Below, one piece after another: positions 13,501-25,994 of a DNA stretch of 64,000 nucleotides. The stretch comes from Ricordea florida (Eukaryota > Cnidaria > Anthozoa > Corallimorpharia > Ricordeidae). Made by a program: the position numbers and the translations under genes. The notes under the pieces were generated by a model. That model was not told the origin of the DNA. It made no database searches and saw nothing but the letters and a program-made list of their open reading frames with translations. Position 1 is the first letter of the stretch; each line of letters begins with the position of its first letter. Where the stretch lies: the NCBI GenBank assembly GCA_949710005.1, contig OX453279.1, positions 11,081,378 to 11,145,377 of the forward strand. Direction: 5' to 3'.

Positions 13501-16500
13501 AGCCAAAATACAATACGATTGCGAATTACTATCAATTTGATTTCTTACCAAGATGTTGCCCTTTCGTAATTACTAAGAATCTGCAAAGTTTTAGAATTGC
13601 AAAGATTCAATAGGCCAACGTATGATAAGATATCTTTTATTTTAGGGCATATAGTCAATTGGTCGAGGTGCGCATGCGTAGTAACTAAAAGTAGTTTCCT
13701 TAAATCACATGGAAATCTAATCGTTGCAATTAAAATTTTATTCGTCATCCAAAGCTGAGTCTATATCCTACTATAACATATAGATAAAACATCCAAAATG
13801 ATTCCATAACTTACCCTCCTAGATGACGGTCTTTCTGCCCATACAATCTCTTATATGGTTTTTTGACAAAAAATCTATAAGGCTGAGCTTCCTTGCAACC
13901 ATCTCTTGGTATTTGTTTCTTGTCTTCAAAAATGACTATAATCACGACATAAAATGCATTTTAAATTACATATTAAATGCTACAAGATGGTAAAAATTGC
14001 ATGTTCATCACTAATCTGTGTAATTAAGACTTATCAGAAGAACTTTGGTACTGTCTGAGCAGTATGCTATAGAGTTAGCTGCCTTAAGCAAATATCTCAA
14101 CAGCCAAAATACAATACGATATCGAATTACTATCAATTTGATTTCTTACCTAGATGTTGCCCTTTCGTAATTAGTAAGAATCTGCAAAGTTTTAGAATTG
14201 CAAAGATTCGGTAGGCCGACGTATGATAGAATATCTTTAATTTTAAGGCATATAGGCAATTGGTCGAAGTGCGCATGCGTAGTAACTAAAAGTAGTTTCC
14301 TTAAATCACATGGAAATCTAATTGCTGCAGTTAAAATTTTATTCGTCATTCAAAGCTGAGTCTATATCCTACTATAACATATAGATAAAACATTCAAAAT
14401 GATGCGATAACTTACCCCCTTAGATGACGGTCCTTCTGCCCATACAATCTCTTATCTGTTTTTTTTTGCAAAAATTCTATAAGGCTTAGCTTTCTTGCAA
14501 CCATCTCTTGGTATTGTCTCTTGTCTTACAAAATGACTACAATCACGAGATAAAATGCATTTTAAATTACATTTTAAATGCTACAAGATGGTAAAAATTG
14601 CATGTTCATCACTAATCTGTGTAATAAAGACTTATCAGATAAACTTTGGTACTGTCTGAGCAGTATGCTATAGAATTAGCTGCCTTAAGCAAATATCTTG
14701 ACAGCCAAAATACAATACGATTGCGAATTACTATCAATTTGATTTCTTACCAAGATGTTGCCCTTTCGTAATTACTAAGAATCTGCAAAGTTTTAGAATT
14801 GCAAAGATTCAATAGGCCAACGTATGATAAGATATCTTTTATTTTAGGGCATATAGGCAATTGGTCGAGGTGCGCATGCGTAGTAACTAAAAGTAGTTTC
14901 CTTAAATCACATGGAAATCTAATCGTTGCAATTAAAATTTTATTCGTCATCCAAAGCTGAGTCTATATCCTACTATAACATATAGATAAAACATCCAAAA
15001 TGATTCCATAACTTACCCTCCTAGATGACGGTCTTTCTGCCCATACAATCTCTTATATGGTTTTTTGACAAAAAATCTATAAGGCTGAGCTTCCTTGCAA
15101 CCATCTCTTGGTATTTGTTTCTTGTCTTCAAAAATGACTATAATCACGACATAAAATGCATTTTAAATTACATATTAAATGCTACAAGATGGTAAAAATT
15201 GCATGTTCATCACTAACCTGTGTAATTAAGACTTATCAGAAGAACTTTGGTACTGTCTGAGCAGTATGCTATAGAGTTAGCTGCCTTAAGCAAATATCTT
15301 AACAGCCAAAATACAATACGATATCGAATTACTATCAATTTGATTTCTTACCTAGATGTTGCCCTTTCGTAATTAGTAAAAATCTGCAAAGTTTTAGAAT
15401 TGCAAAGATTCGGTAGGCCGACGTATGATAGAATATCTTTCATTTTAAGGCATATAGGCAATTGGTCGAAGTGCGCATGCGTAGTAACTAAAAGTAGTTT
15501 CCTTAAATCACATGGAAATCTAATTGCTGCAGTTAAAATTTTATTCGTCATTCAAAGCTGAGTCTATATCCTACTATAACATATAGATAAAACATTCAAA
15601 ATGATGCGATAACTTACCCCCTTAGATGACGGTCCTTCTGCCCATACAATCTCTTATCTGTTTTTTTTTGCAAAAATTCTATAAGGCTTAGCTTTCTTGC
15701 AACCATCTCTTGGTATTGTCTCTTGTCTTAAAAAATGACTACAATCACGAGATAAAATGCATTTTAAATTACATTTTAAATGCTACAAGATGGTAAAAAT
15801 TGCATGTTCATCACTAATCTGTGTAATAAAGACTTATCAGATAAACTTTGGTACTGTCTGAGCAGTATGCTATAGAATTAGCTGCCTTAAGCAAATATCT
15901 TGACAGCCAAAATACAATACGATTGCGAATTACTATTAATTTGATTTGTTACCTAGATGTTGCCCTTTCGTAATTAGTAAAAATCTGCAAAGTTTCAGAA
16001 TTGCAAAGATTCGGTAGGCCGACGTATGATAGAATATCTTTCATTTTAAGGCATATAGGCAATTGGTCGAAGTGCGCATGCGTAGTAACTAAAACTAGTT
16101 TCCTTAAATCACATGGAAATCTAATCGTTGCAATTAAAATTTTATTCGTCATCCAAAGCTGAGTCTATATCCTACTATAACACATAGATAAAACATCCAA
16201 AAATATTCGATAACTTACCCTCCTAGATGATGGTCCTTCTGCCCATAAAATCTCTTATATGGTTTTTGACAAAAATCTATAAGGCTGAGCTTCCTTGCAA
16301 CCATCTCTTGGTATTTGTTTCTTGTCTTCAAAAATGACTATAATCACGACATAAAATGCATTTTAAATTACATATTAAATGCTACAAGATGGTAAAAATT
16401 GCATGTTCATCACTAATCTGTGTAATTAAGACTTATCAGAAGAACTTTGCTACTGTCTGAGCAGTATGCTATAGAGTTAGCTGCCTTAAGCAAATATCTT

Positions 16501-19500
16501 AAAAGCCAAAATACAATACGATTGCGAATTACTATCAATTTGATTTCTTACCTAGATGTTGCCCTTTCGTAATTAGTAAAAATCTGCAAAGTTTTAGAAT
16601 TGCAAAGATTCGGTAGGTCGACGTATGATAGAATATCTTTCATTTTAAGGCATATAGGCAATTGGTCGAAGTGCGCATGCGTAGTAACTAAAAGTAGTTT
16701 CCTTAAATCACATGGAAATCTAATCGTTGCAATTAAAATTTTATTCGTCATCCAAAGCTGAGTCTATATCCTACTATAACATATAGATAAAACATCCAAA
16801 ATGATTCCATAACTTACCCTCCTAGATGACGGTCTTTCTGCCCATACAATCTCTTATATGGTTTTTTGACAAAAAATCTATAAGGCTGAGCTTCCTTGCA
16901 ACCATCTCTTGGTATTTGTTTCTTGTCTTCAAAAATGACTATAATCACGACATAAAATGCATTTTAAATTACATATTAAATGCTACAAGATGGTAAAAAT
17001 TGCATGTTCATCACTAACCTGTGTAATTAAGACTTATCAGAAGAACTTTGGTACTGTCTGAGCAGTATGCTATAGAGTTAGCTGCCTTAAGCAAATATCT
17101 CAACAGCCAAAATACAATACAATATCGAATTACTATCAATTTGATTTCTTACCTAGATGTTGCCCTTTCGTAATTAGTAAAAATCTGCAAAGTTTTAGAA
17201 TTGCAAAGATTCGGTAGGCCGACGTATGATAGAATATCTTTAATTTTAAGGCATATAGGCAATTGGTCGAAGTGCGCATGCGTAGTAACTAAAACTAGTT
17301 TCCTTAAATCACATGGAAATCTAATCGCTGCAGTTAAAGTTTAATTCGTCATCCAAAGCTGAGTCTATATCCTACTATAACATATAGATAAATCATTCAA
17401 AATGATTCGATAACTTACCCTCTTAGATGACGGTCCTTCTGCCCATACAATCTCTTATCTGGTTTTTTGCAAAAAATCTATAAGGCTGAGCGTCCTTGCA
17501 ACCATCTCCTTGTATTGTATCTTGTCTTCAAAAACGACTACAATCACGACATAAAATGCATTTTAAATTACATATTAAATGCTACAAGATGGTAAAAATT
17601 GCATGTTCATCACTAATCTGTGTAAGTAAGACTTATCAGATGAACTTTGGTACTGTCTGAGCAGTATGCTATAGAATTAGCTGCCTTAAGCAAATATCTT
17701 GACAGCCAAAATACAATACGATTGCGAATTACTATCAATTTGATTTCTTACCAAGATGTTGCCCTTTCGTAATTACTAAGAATCTGCAAAGTTTTAGAAT
17801 TGCAAAGATTCAATAGGCCGACGTATGATAAGATATCTTTTATCTTAGGGCATATAGGCAATTGGTCGAGGTGCGCATGCGTAGTAACTAAAAGTAGTTT
17901 CCTTAAATCACATGGAAATCTAATCGTTGCAATTAAAATTTTATTCGTCATCCAAAGCTGAGTCTATATCCTACTATAACATATAGATAAAACATCCAAA
18001 ATGATTCCATAACTTACCCTCCTAGATGACGGTCTTTCTGCCCATACAATCTCTTATATGGTTTTTTGACAAAAAATCTATAAGGCTGAGCTTCCGTGCA
18101 ACCATCTCTTGGTATTTGTTTCTTGTCTTCAAAAATGACTATAATCACGACATAAAATGCATTTTAAATTACATATTAAATGCTACAAGATGGTAAAAAT
18201 TGCATGTTCATCACTAACCTGTGTAATTAAGACTTATCAGAAGAACTTTGGTACTGTCTGAGCAGTATGCTATAGAGTTAGCTGCCTTAAGCAAATATCT
18301 CAACAGCCAAAATACAATACAATATCGAATTACTATCAATTTGATTTCTTACCTAGATGTTGCCCTTTCGTAATTAGTAAAAATCTGCAAAGTTTTAGAA
18401 TTGCAAAGATTCGGTAGGCCGACGTATGATAGAATATCTTTAATTTTAAGGCATATAGGCAATTGGTCGAAGTGCGCATGCGTAGTAACTAAAACTAGTT
18501 TCCTTAAATCACATGGAAATCTAATCGTTGCAATTAAAATTTTATTCGTCATCCAAAGCTGAGTCTATATCCTACTATAACACATAGATAAAACATCCAA
18601 AAATATTCGATAACTTACCCTCCTAGATGATGGTCCTTCTGCCCATAAAATCTCTTATATGGTTTTTGACAAAAATCTATAAGGCTGAGCTTCCTTGCAA
18701 CCATCTCTTGGTATTTGTTTCTTGTCTTCAAAAATGACTATAATCACGACATAAAATGCATTTTAAATTACATATTAAATGCTACAAGATGGTAAAAATT
18801 GCATGTTCATCACTAATCTGTGTAATTAAGACTTATCAGAAGAACTTTGCTACTGTCTGAGCAGTATGCTATAGAGTTAGCTGCCTTAAGCAAATATCTT
18901 AAAAGCCAAAATACAATACGATTGCGAATTACTATCAATTTGATTTCTTACCTAGATGTTGCCCTTTCGTAATTAGTAAAAATCTGCAAAGTTTTAGAAT
19001 TGCAAAGATTCGGTAGGCCGACGTATGATAGAATATCTTTCATTTTAAGGCATATAGGCAATTGGTCGAAGTGCGCATGCGTAGTAACTAAAACTAGTTT
19101 CCTTAAATCACATGGAAATCTAATCGCTGCAGTTAAAGTTTAATTCGTCATCCAAAGCTGAGTCTATATCCTACTATAACATATAGATAAATCATTCAAA
19201 ATGATTCGATAACTTACCCTCTTAGATGACGGTCCTTCTGCCCATACAATCTCTTATCTGGTTTTTTGCAAAAAATCTATAAGGCTGAGCGTCCTTGCAA
19301 CCATCTCCTTGTATTGTATCTTGTCTTCAAAAACGACTACAATCACGACATAAAATGCATTTTAAATTACATATTAAATGCTACAAGATGGTAAAAATTG
19401 CATGTTCATCACTAATCTGTGTAAGTAAGACTTATCAGATGAACTTTGGTACTGTCTGAGCAGTATGCTATAGAATTAGCTGCCTTAAGCAAATATCTTG

Positions 19501-22500
19501 ACAGCCAAAATACAATACGATTGCGAATTACTATCAATTTGATTTCTTACCAAGATGTTGCCCTTTCGTAATTACTAAGAATCTGCAAAGTTTTAGAATT
19601 GCAAAGATTCAATAGGCCGACGTATGATAAGATATCTTTTATTTTAGGGCATATAGGCAATTGGTCGAGGTGCGCATGCGTAGTAACTAAAAGTAGTTTC
19701 CTTAAATCACATGGAAATCTAATCGTTGCAATTAAAATTTTATTCGTCATCCAAAGCTGAGTCTATATCCTACTATAACATATAGATAAAACATCCAAAA
19801 TGATTCCATAACTTACCCTCCTAGATGACGGTCTTTCTGCCCATACAATCTCTTATATGGTTTTTTGACAAAAAATCTATAAGGCTGAGCTTCCTTGCAA
19901 CCATCTCTTGGTATTTGTTTCTTGTCTTCAAAAATGACTATAATCACGACATAAAATGCATTTTAAATTACATATTAAATGCTACAAGATGGTAAAAATT
20001 GCATGTTCATCACTAACCTGTGTAATTAAGACTTATCAGAAGAACTTTGGTACTGTCTGAGCAGTATGCTATAGAGTTAGCTGCCTTAAGCAAATATCTC
20101 AACAGCCAAAATACAATACGATATCGAATTACTATCAATTTGATTTCTTACCTAGATGTTGCCCTTTCGTAATTAGTAAAAATCTGCAAAGTTTTAGAAT
20201 TGCAAAGATTCGGTAGGCCGACGTATGATAGAATATCTTTAATTTTAAGGCATATAGGCAATTGGTCGAAGTGCGCATGCGTAGTAACTAAAAGTAGTTT
20301 CCTTAAATCACATGGAAATCTAATTGCTGCAGTTAAAATTTTATTCGTCATTCAAAGCTGAGTCTATATCCTACTATAACATATAGATAAAACATTCAAA
20401 ATGATGCGATAACTTACCCCCTTAGATGACGGTCCTTCTGCCCATACAATCTCTTATCTGTTTTTTTTTGCAAAAATTCTATACGGCTTAGCTTTCTTGC
20501 AACCATCTCTTGGTATTGTCTCTTGTCTTAAAAAATGACTACAATCACGAGATAAAATGCATTTTAAATTACATTTTAAATGCTACAAGATGGTAAAAAT
20601 TGCATGTTCATCACTAATCTGTGTAATAAAGACTTATCAGATAAACTTTGGTACTGTCTGAGCAGTATGCTATAGAATTAGCTGCCTTAAGCAAATATCT
20701 TGACAGCAAAAATACAATACGATTGCGAATTACTATTAATTTGATTTGTTACCTAGATGTTGCCCTTTCGTAATTAGTAAAAATCTGCAAAGTTTCAGAA
20801 TATCAAAGATTCGGTAGGCCGACGTATGATAGAATATCTTTCATTTTAAGGCATATAGGCAATTGGTCGAAGTGCGCATGCGTAGTAACTAAAACTAGTT
20901 TCCTTAAATCACATGGAAATCTAATCGTTGCAATTAAAATTTTATTCGTCATCCAAAGCTAAGTCTATATCCTACTATAACACATAGATAAAACATCCAA
21001 AAATATTCGATAACTTACCCTCCTAGATGATGGTCCTTCTGCCCATAAAATCTCTTATATGGTTTTTGACAAAAATCTATAAGGCTGAGCTTCCTTGCAA
21101 CCATCTCTTGGTATTTGTTTCTTGTCTTCAAAAATGACTATAATCACGACATAAAATGCATTTTAAATTACATATTAAATGCTACAAGATGGTAAAAATT
21201 GCATGTTCATCACTAATCTGTGTAATTAAGACTTATCAGAAGAACTTTGCTACTGTCTGAGCAGTATGCTATAGAGTTAGGTGCCTTAAGCAAATATCTT
21301 AAAAGCCAAAATACAATACGATTGCGAATTACTATCAATTTGATTTCTTACCTAGATGTTGCCCTTTCGTAATTAGTAAAAATCTGCAAAGTTTTAGAAT
21401 TGCAAAGATTCGGTAGGTCGACGTATGATAGAATATCTTTCATTTTAAGGCATATAAACAATTGGTCGAAGTGCGCATGCGTAGTAACTAAAACTAGTTT
21501 CCTTAAATCACATGGAAATCTAATCGCTGCAGTTAAAGTTTAATTCGTCATCCAAAGCTGAGTCTATATCCTACTATAACATATAGATAAATCATTCAAA
21601 ATGATTCGATAACTTACCCTCTTAGATGACGGTCCTTCTGCCCATACAATCTCTTATCTGGTTTTTTGCAAAAAATCTATAAGGCTGAGCGTCCTTGCAA
21701 CCATCTCCTTGTATTGTATCTTGTCTTCAAAAACGACTACAATCACGACATAAAATGCATTTTAAATTACATATTAAATGCTACAAGATGGTAAAAATTG
21801 CATGTTCATCACTAATCTGTGTAATTAAGACTTATCAGAAGAACTTTGCTACTGTCTGAGCAGTATGCTATAGAGTTAGGTGCCTTAAGCAAATATCTTG
21901 ACAGCCAAAATACAATACGATTGCGAATTACTATCAATTTGATTTCTTACCAAGATGTTGCCCTTTCGTAATTACTAAGAATCTGCAAAGTTTTAGAATT
22001 GCAAAGATTCAATAGGCCGACGTATGATAAGATATCTTTTATTTTAGGGCATATAGGCAATTGGTCGAGGTGCGCATGCGTAGTAACTAAAAGTAGTTTC
22101 CTTAAATCACATGGAAATCTAATCGTTGCAATTAAAATTTTATTCGTCATCCAAAGCTGAGTCTATATCCTACTATAACATATAGATAAAACATCCAAAA
22201 TGATTCCATAACTTACCCTCCTAGATGACGGTCTTTCTGCCCATACAATCTCTTATATGGTTTTTTGACAAAAAATCTATAAGGCTGAGCTTCCTTGCAA
22301 CCATCTCTTGGTATTTGTTTCTTGTCTTCAAAAATGACTATAATCACGACATAAAATGCATTTTAAATTACATATTAAATGCTACAAGATGGTAAAAATT
22401 GCATGTTCATCACTAACCTGTGTAATTAAGACTTATCAGAAGAACTTTGGTACTGTCTGAGCAGTATGCTATAGAGTTAGCTGCCTTAAGCAAATATCTC

Positions 22501-22534
22501 AACAGCCAAAATACAATACGATATCGAATTACTA
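7531..22534. repeat. Higher-order block: mixed 3-mer and 4-mer satellite units
   Basis: Class A monomers recur at spacings of 2400 bp (for example 8745 to 11145 and 19547 to 21947) or 1799 bp (11145 to 12944 and 17748 to 19547), with B, C and D monomers between them. Some monomers are mosaics. For example, the one near 17150-17750 begins like B and ends like D, as expected from unequal crossover between classes. The last monomer is class B and stops after the sequence CGAATTACTA, where the transposon begins. Confidence 0.85.
22527..22534. repeat. Target-site duplication, left copy
   Basis: AATTACTA immediately precedes the transposon. In intact monomers the sequence reads CGAATTACTATCAATTTG. 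Here it stops after AATTACTA, and the right flank restarts with AATTACTATCAATTTG, so these 8 bases are duplicated exactly. An 8-bp duplication is within the range known for Mutator-like (8-10 bp) and hAT (8 bp) elements. Confidence 0.9.
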
Positions 22535-22566
22535 GGGAATATTTATATTTGAAAATTATGCAACAA
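22535..22566 (+). repeat. Left terminal inverted repeat
   Basis: The first 32 bases match the reverse complement of the last 32 bases of the element at 22 of 32 positions with no gap. Positions 9-28 match at 16 of 20, including the shared block TATGCA. Both ends begin with GG at the element's outer edge. The repeat is degenerate, but it coincides exactly with the target-duplication boundary, which makes chance unlikely. Confidence 0.7.
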
Positions 22567-22660
22567 TATTTATCTGTATAACAAAAAATTTTAGGCAAAT
22601 GATTTTGTCTGTATAAATATTAATACGAAATTATAAAAAACAACACAGAACAAAATTTAA

Positions 22661-23780
22661 GCAACTTCATACTCGCTTATCGTTTTGTTATATGAGACTA
22701 AAATCCATGCAACTAGATACTCGCTTATCGTTTTGTTATGTACATGTTTATAATATTTTATAACGGGTTATAAGGCCACCAAATTCTTGCTTATCGTTTT
22801 GTTATGCGTGACTGAATTCCATGCAACTAGATACTCGCTTATCGTTTTGTTATGTACATGTTTATAATATTATATAACGGGTTATAAGGCCACCAAATTC
22901 TTGCTTATCGTTTTGTTATGCGTGACTGAATTCCATGCAACTAGATACTCGCTTATCGTTTTGTTATGTACATGTTTATAATATTATATAACGGGTTATA
23001 AGGCCACCAAATTCTTGCTTATCGTTTTGTTATGCGTGACTGAATTCCATGCAACTAGATACTCGCTTATCGTTTTGTTATGTACATGTTTATAATATTA
23101 TATAACGGGTTATAAGGCCACCAAATTCTTGCTTATCGTTTTGTTATGCGTGACTGAATTCCATGCAACTAGATACTCGCTTATCGTTTTGTTATGTACA
23201 TGTTTATAATATTATATAACGGGTTATAAGGCCACCAAATTCTTGCTTATCGTCTTGTTATGCGTAACTGAATTCCATGCCACTAGATACTCGCTTGTCG
23301 TTTCGTTATGTACAGTTTATATTATATAACGGGTTATAAGCCACCAAATTCTTGCTTATCGTTTTGTTATGCGTGACTGAATTCCATGCGACTAGATACT
23401 CGATTGTCGTTTCGTTATGTACATGTTTATAATATTATATAACGGGTTATAAGGCCACCAAATTCTTGCTTATCGTTTTGTTATGCGTGACTGAATTCCA
23501 TGCAACTAGATACTCGCTTGTCGTTTCGTTATGTACAGTTTATATTATATAACGGGTTATAAAGCCACCAATTTCTTGCTTATCGTTTTGTTATGCGTGA
23601 CTGAATTCCATGCCACTAGATACTCGCTTGTCGTTTCGTTATGTACCTCATATAATATCACATAACGGGGCTTAAGCCACCAAATTGTTGCTTATCGTTT
23701 CTTTTCTAGGCGACTTGATACTCGCTTATCGTTTTGTTATGAACAATTTTGTAGAAATATCACATAACGGGTAATAAGCC
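22661..23780 (+). repeat. Left subterminal tandem array (114-bp unit)
   Basis: About ten units. The marker ACTAGATACTCGC recurs at 22825, 22939, 23053, 23167 and 23281, a period of 114 bp. Later units are shortened to 109-110 bp and more diverged towards the inside. Each unit carries the core CGCTTATCGTTTTGTTATG and a related copy, CTTGCTTATCGTTTTGTTATG, so there are two core motifs per period. Inverted relatives of the core fill the right subterminal array. Likely role by analogy with other transposons: repeated transposase-binding sites. No coding potential is seen. Confidence 0.93.
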
Positions 23781-23804
23781 ATACAACGAAAAACGGCCAA
23801 AATT

Positions 23805-23982
23805 AAGAATTGGTTCATGCTTAACGTGCGTGCACACGGGAAGTTTGGAGAGCACGAAAGATGCGTAAGAGTTGTCGAGGCGATAGCCGAGTTTCTAGCT
23901 TCTTGAATGCTCTCCAAACTTCCTAAGTGCACCATAACTTGATGTATGCAAAGCTAAAAGCCAAAAGCATGAACCAATTCTT
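23805..23982. repeat. Foldback (inverted repeat) insertion or hairpin
   Basis: Two nested pairs of arms form an imperfect palindrome. AAGAATTGGTTCATGCTT (23805-23822) pairs with 23965-23982. AAGTTTGGAGAGCA (23841-23854) pairs with 23908-23921. GTGCAC at 23830-23835 pairs with 23927-23932. The central loop is about 53 bp, and the right arm has about 20 extra bases. This looks like a small foldback element, or a remnant of one, inside the left flank of the transposon. It explains two short ORF-like frames crossing it, which are not genes. Confidence 0.7.
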
Positions 23983-25280
23983 TTTATAACATTGTAAGAT
24001 TTTTTTGTGATGACTGATGTTTGCATAAAATTATTACGGGAGCTACGATCGATTAAACCTGCCTTAGTTTTCACTTGTCTAAACGGCTCAAACGTTAGCT
24101 TTGAATTTTCTGAAATTAATTTCATTCATGGATTGACAATGTAAGTTGTAAAATCGATCAGTATAAACTTTATGAAGAACTTGTAAAGAACACGGCAACG
24201 AAAATGGTTCGTAAGTTGAAAATTATAATTTTATTCCTACCGTGGCGAACGATTTAACTGCAGCATTTCTGCATTCCGTTTCGCTCTTAACTTTGTCAAA
24301 ACTCGTTTCAAGCTGGAAACCAAATCACTGCTGATGAAGCGCGCTCAGCCAATCAGGATCAAGTAATCATGCCCTCTTGATTATCAACAAGCAGCTATTT
24401 CAAGAAGAAATAGTGTTTCGTTTCCAGAACATGGAAGGATAAGAATGACAAGGAATTTCCTAATTTATACCTCTCTTGCCCTTTTTCATGGCTTCCGTGC
24501 CAGCAAACACGACAAACGCAAAGGTATCGTGTCTTTGTTTGCGCTTGTAAGCGCTCTCATTGGTGGGAATTTTGTTCTTTCTCAGAATATAGCTAGAATG
24601 TTTACTTAACAATTAAACACGAAAAGAGCTCACTTTATATTTTTCGCCAATACATCGCTTTAATCGAACTTAAAAGCATTGCAGTCTTCAGATATTTTGC
24701 TTAAGACTATCTTTCCGATATTTGAAGAACATGTTTTTACGAGATTGTTCGCCTTTAGTACAAGGTGTTGCCATTGTGGTTACGAGCGTTCTTCTGGTTG
24801 GATAGTAGCCCCCACTGTGTAAATAGTTCGCATCGAATCCAAAACAATACCGTTTCGTTTCTGAGGGAACGAAACAAAAAGTGTTCTCGTGATTAAGAAA
24901 AAATACCCTTTGTCTTAGCAAGTAATTTTGCCCCGTATGTACTATGATAAATAAAAAAAAGTGATTTGTAAAATCCCGTTTAAGAATTTTCGAGATGTCA
25001 AAACTCAGTTTAATGGCTAATCATTCTGCAAGTTTAGTTTTACATTTAAAGTATAATATCTACAGAGCAAAAGTTGATAAGCGGTAAAAAAAGGGGCGAT
25101 GAACTGCTCTTCTATACATGAACAATAAAATATTAATTTGTTTTGAAAAACTGTTGAAAACTATTCACTCTTCTTTTGAAAACTTGTCGTGATCAATTAC
25201 CCCTTGCATTGTTTGACCTAAACATAAACAGTCTGATCAGGAACGCCATGCCCAGTTATAAAGATAGTTGTACCTATAAC
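23983..25280. other. Non-coding interior, no gene recognised
   Basis: AT-rich sequence between the foldback and the 3' flank of the gene. A 77-codon minus-strand frame at 24688-24921 opens with TTG, not ATG, and matches nothing I recognise. CCAAT-like elements occur at about 24348 (plus) and as ATTGG at about 24558, but no coding start follows them convincingly. I see no RNA gene. Confidence 0.5.
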
Positions 25281-25358
25281 CAAATCCTCGATTTTGATTG
25301 TTTCAGCGTGCGCCTGTTCGTCGCGTAATTGGCGCGCGATCACTTGGGTATCCAGTTA

Positions 25359-25680
25359 CACACAGCGGTCAAATGCAAAAATCAAACGCCACTTCCGGTT
25401 TTCGCCGCTTCGAATTTTGCAAGAAATTGAAGAGGAAACCTGCGAGACTTTTGTAGGAAAATGTTATAAAAGTAGTACTGTTAAAGAAAATTACAAGCTG
25501 GGAGTCTCTTATGATGTCCATTAGTAAATTCCCTGGTCATATGCGAAGTAGAAAGCTTAACTTTTCAGCGACTGTCTTAACTTTGGGCTTGAAAGCGGAA
25601 ATCTTTTGGAAATTTAAGACTTTGTTAAGCGAAAGATTTGGCCGGAACTGCGCACGCGCCTCACGTTTGACCGCTGTGTG
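25359..25680. repeat. Separated 15-bp inverted repeat, relatively GC-rich
   Basis: CACACAGCGGTCAAA at 25359-25373 is exactly inverted at 25666-25680 (TTTGACCGCTGTGTG). The surrounding 25270-25740 is visibly richer in CpG and GC than the rest of the element, with short runs such as GCGCGCG and GCGCACGCGCC. It may be another small nested repeat, or a conserved 3' regulatory segment. No reading frame across it looks like a protein. Confidence 0.5.
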
Positions 25681-25691
25681 AGCCAGCTACT

Positions 25692-25726
25692 GGTATCCAA
25701 TTTCAAACAACTTCAAATTGGATACC
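25692..25726. repeat. Short perfect hairpin, 12-bp arms
   Basis: GGTATCCAATTT (25692-25703) and AAATTGGATACC (25715-25726) are exact inverted copies around an 11-bp loop. It lies downstream of the gene's stop codon and next to the inverted repeat just described. GGTATCC also occurs near 25347 beside the left arm, so the hairpin and the inverted repeat may be parts of one nested element. Confidence 0.7.
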
Positions 25727-25925
25727 TGTAATTATTCGCACGTCAGTCACGTACACTTAGATGGGTTCCTTCTGGATTTTATTCTACTGCTTGTATAACC
25801 GATTAAACATACTTTTCACTTTTTTACACAAAATACTTTCTGAAAGATATCCTAACCTCGAATTTTGTTATTGATACGATTAATTGGTAATCGGACATCA
25901 TGTCGTACAAATTACTCATTGTCTG

Positions 25926-25931
25926 TTTATT
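25926..25931 (-). terminator. Probable polyadenylation signal of the transposon gene
   Basis: TTTATT on the plus strand reads AATAAA on the minus strand, 64 bases after the TGA stop codon at 25995-25997. Position and exact hexamer fit a eukaryotic polyadenylation signal for the minus-strand gene. This gives a short 3' untranslated region, with cleavage expected 10-30 bases further on. Confidence 0.65.
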
Positions 25932-25994
25932 GTGTCATTGATCATCGATTAGTTATACGTGGGATTGTGTGAAGAACAAACGATATCTATGAAA

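Larger units (their letters stand above)
1..22534. repeat. Satellite DNA array, left arm (~600-bp monomer)
   Basis: Tandem head-to-tail monomers of 598-601 bp fill this whole stretch, about 37 copies, and the array continues beyond the window start. At least four monomer classes can be told apart. Class A has the minus-strand peptide segment LDQLPICPK. Class B has TAAIRF and FDQLPICLK. Class C has TTTCAGAAT on the plus strand and often a stop in the recurrent ORF. Class D has GTTTAATTCGTCAT, which puts a stop at codon 4 of that ORF. Same-class copies a few kilobases apart are almost identical, while classes differ by several percent. That is the mark of a higher-order satellite maintained by unequal exchange. 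No independent gene is supported inside it. The array is interrupted at 22534 by a transposon. Confidence 0.97.

Noticed and set aside
22413-22598. Minus-strand frame spanning the left transposon junction
   Set aside because: It crosses the insertion boundary, half satellite and half transposon end, so it is a chance frame.
22661-23780. Possible CRISPR-like array
   Set aside because: Repeats are 114-bp units that are similar throughout, with no unique spacers, in a eukaryotic transposon. They are ordinary subterminal tandem repeats.
23726-24125. Two minus-strand frames over the foldback
   Set aside because: Both are produced by the arms and flanks of an inverted repeat. Neither has a domain or sensible composition.
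24688-24921. 77-codon minus-strand frame left of the gene
   Set aside because: It has no ATG start and no recognised family. It might be a repeat-derived fragment, but I cannot support it as a gene or an exon.
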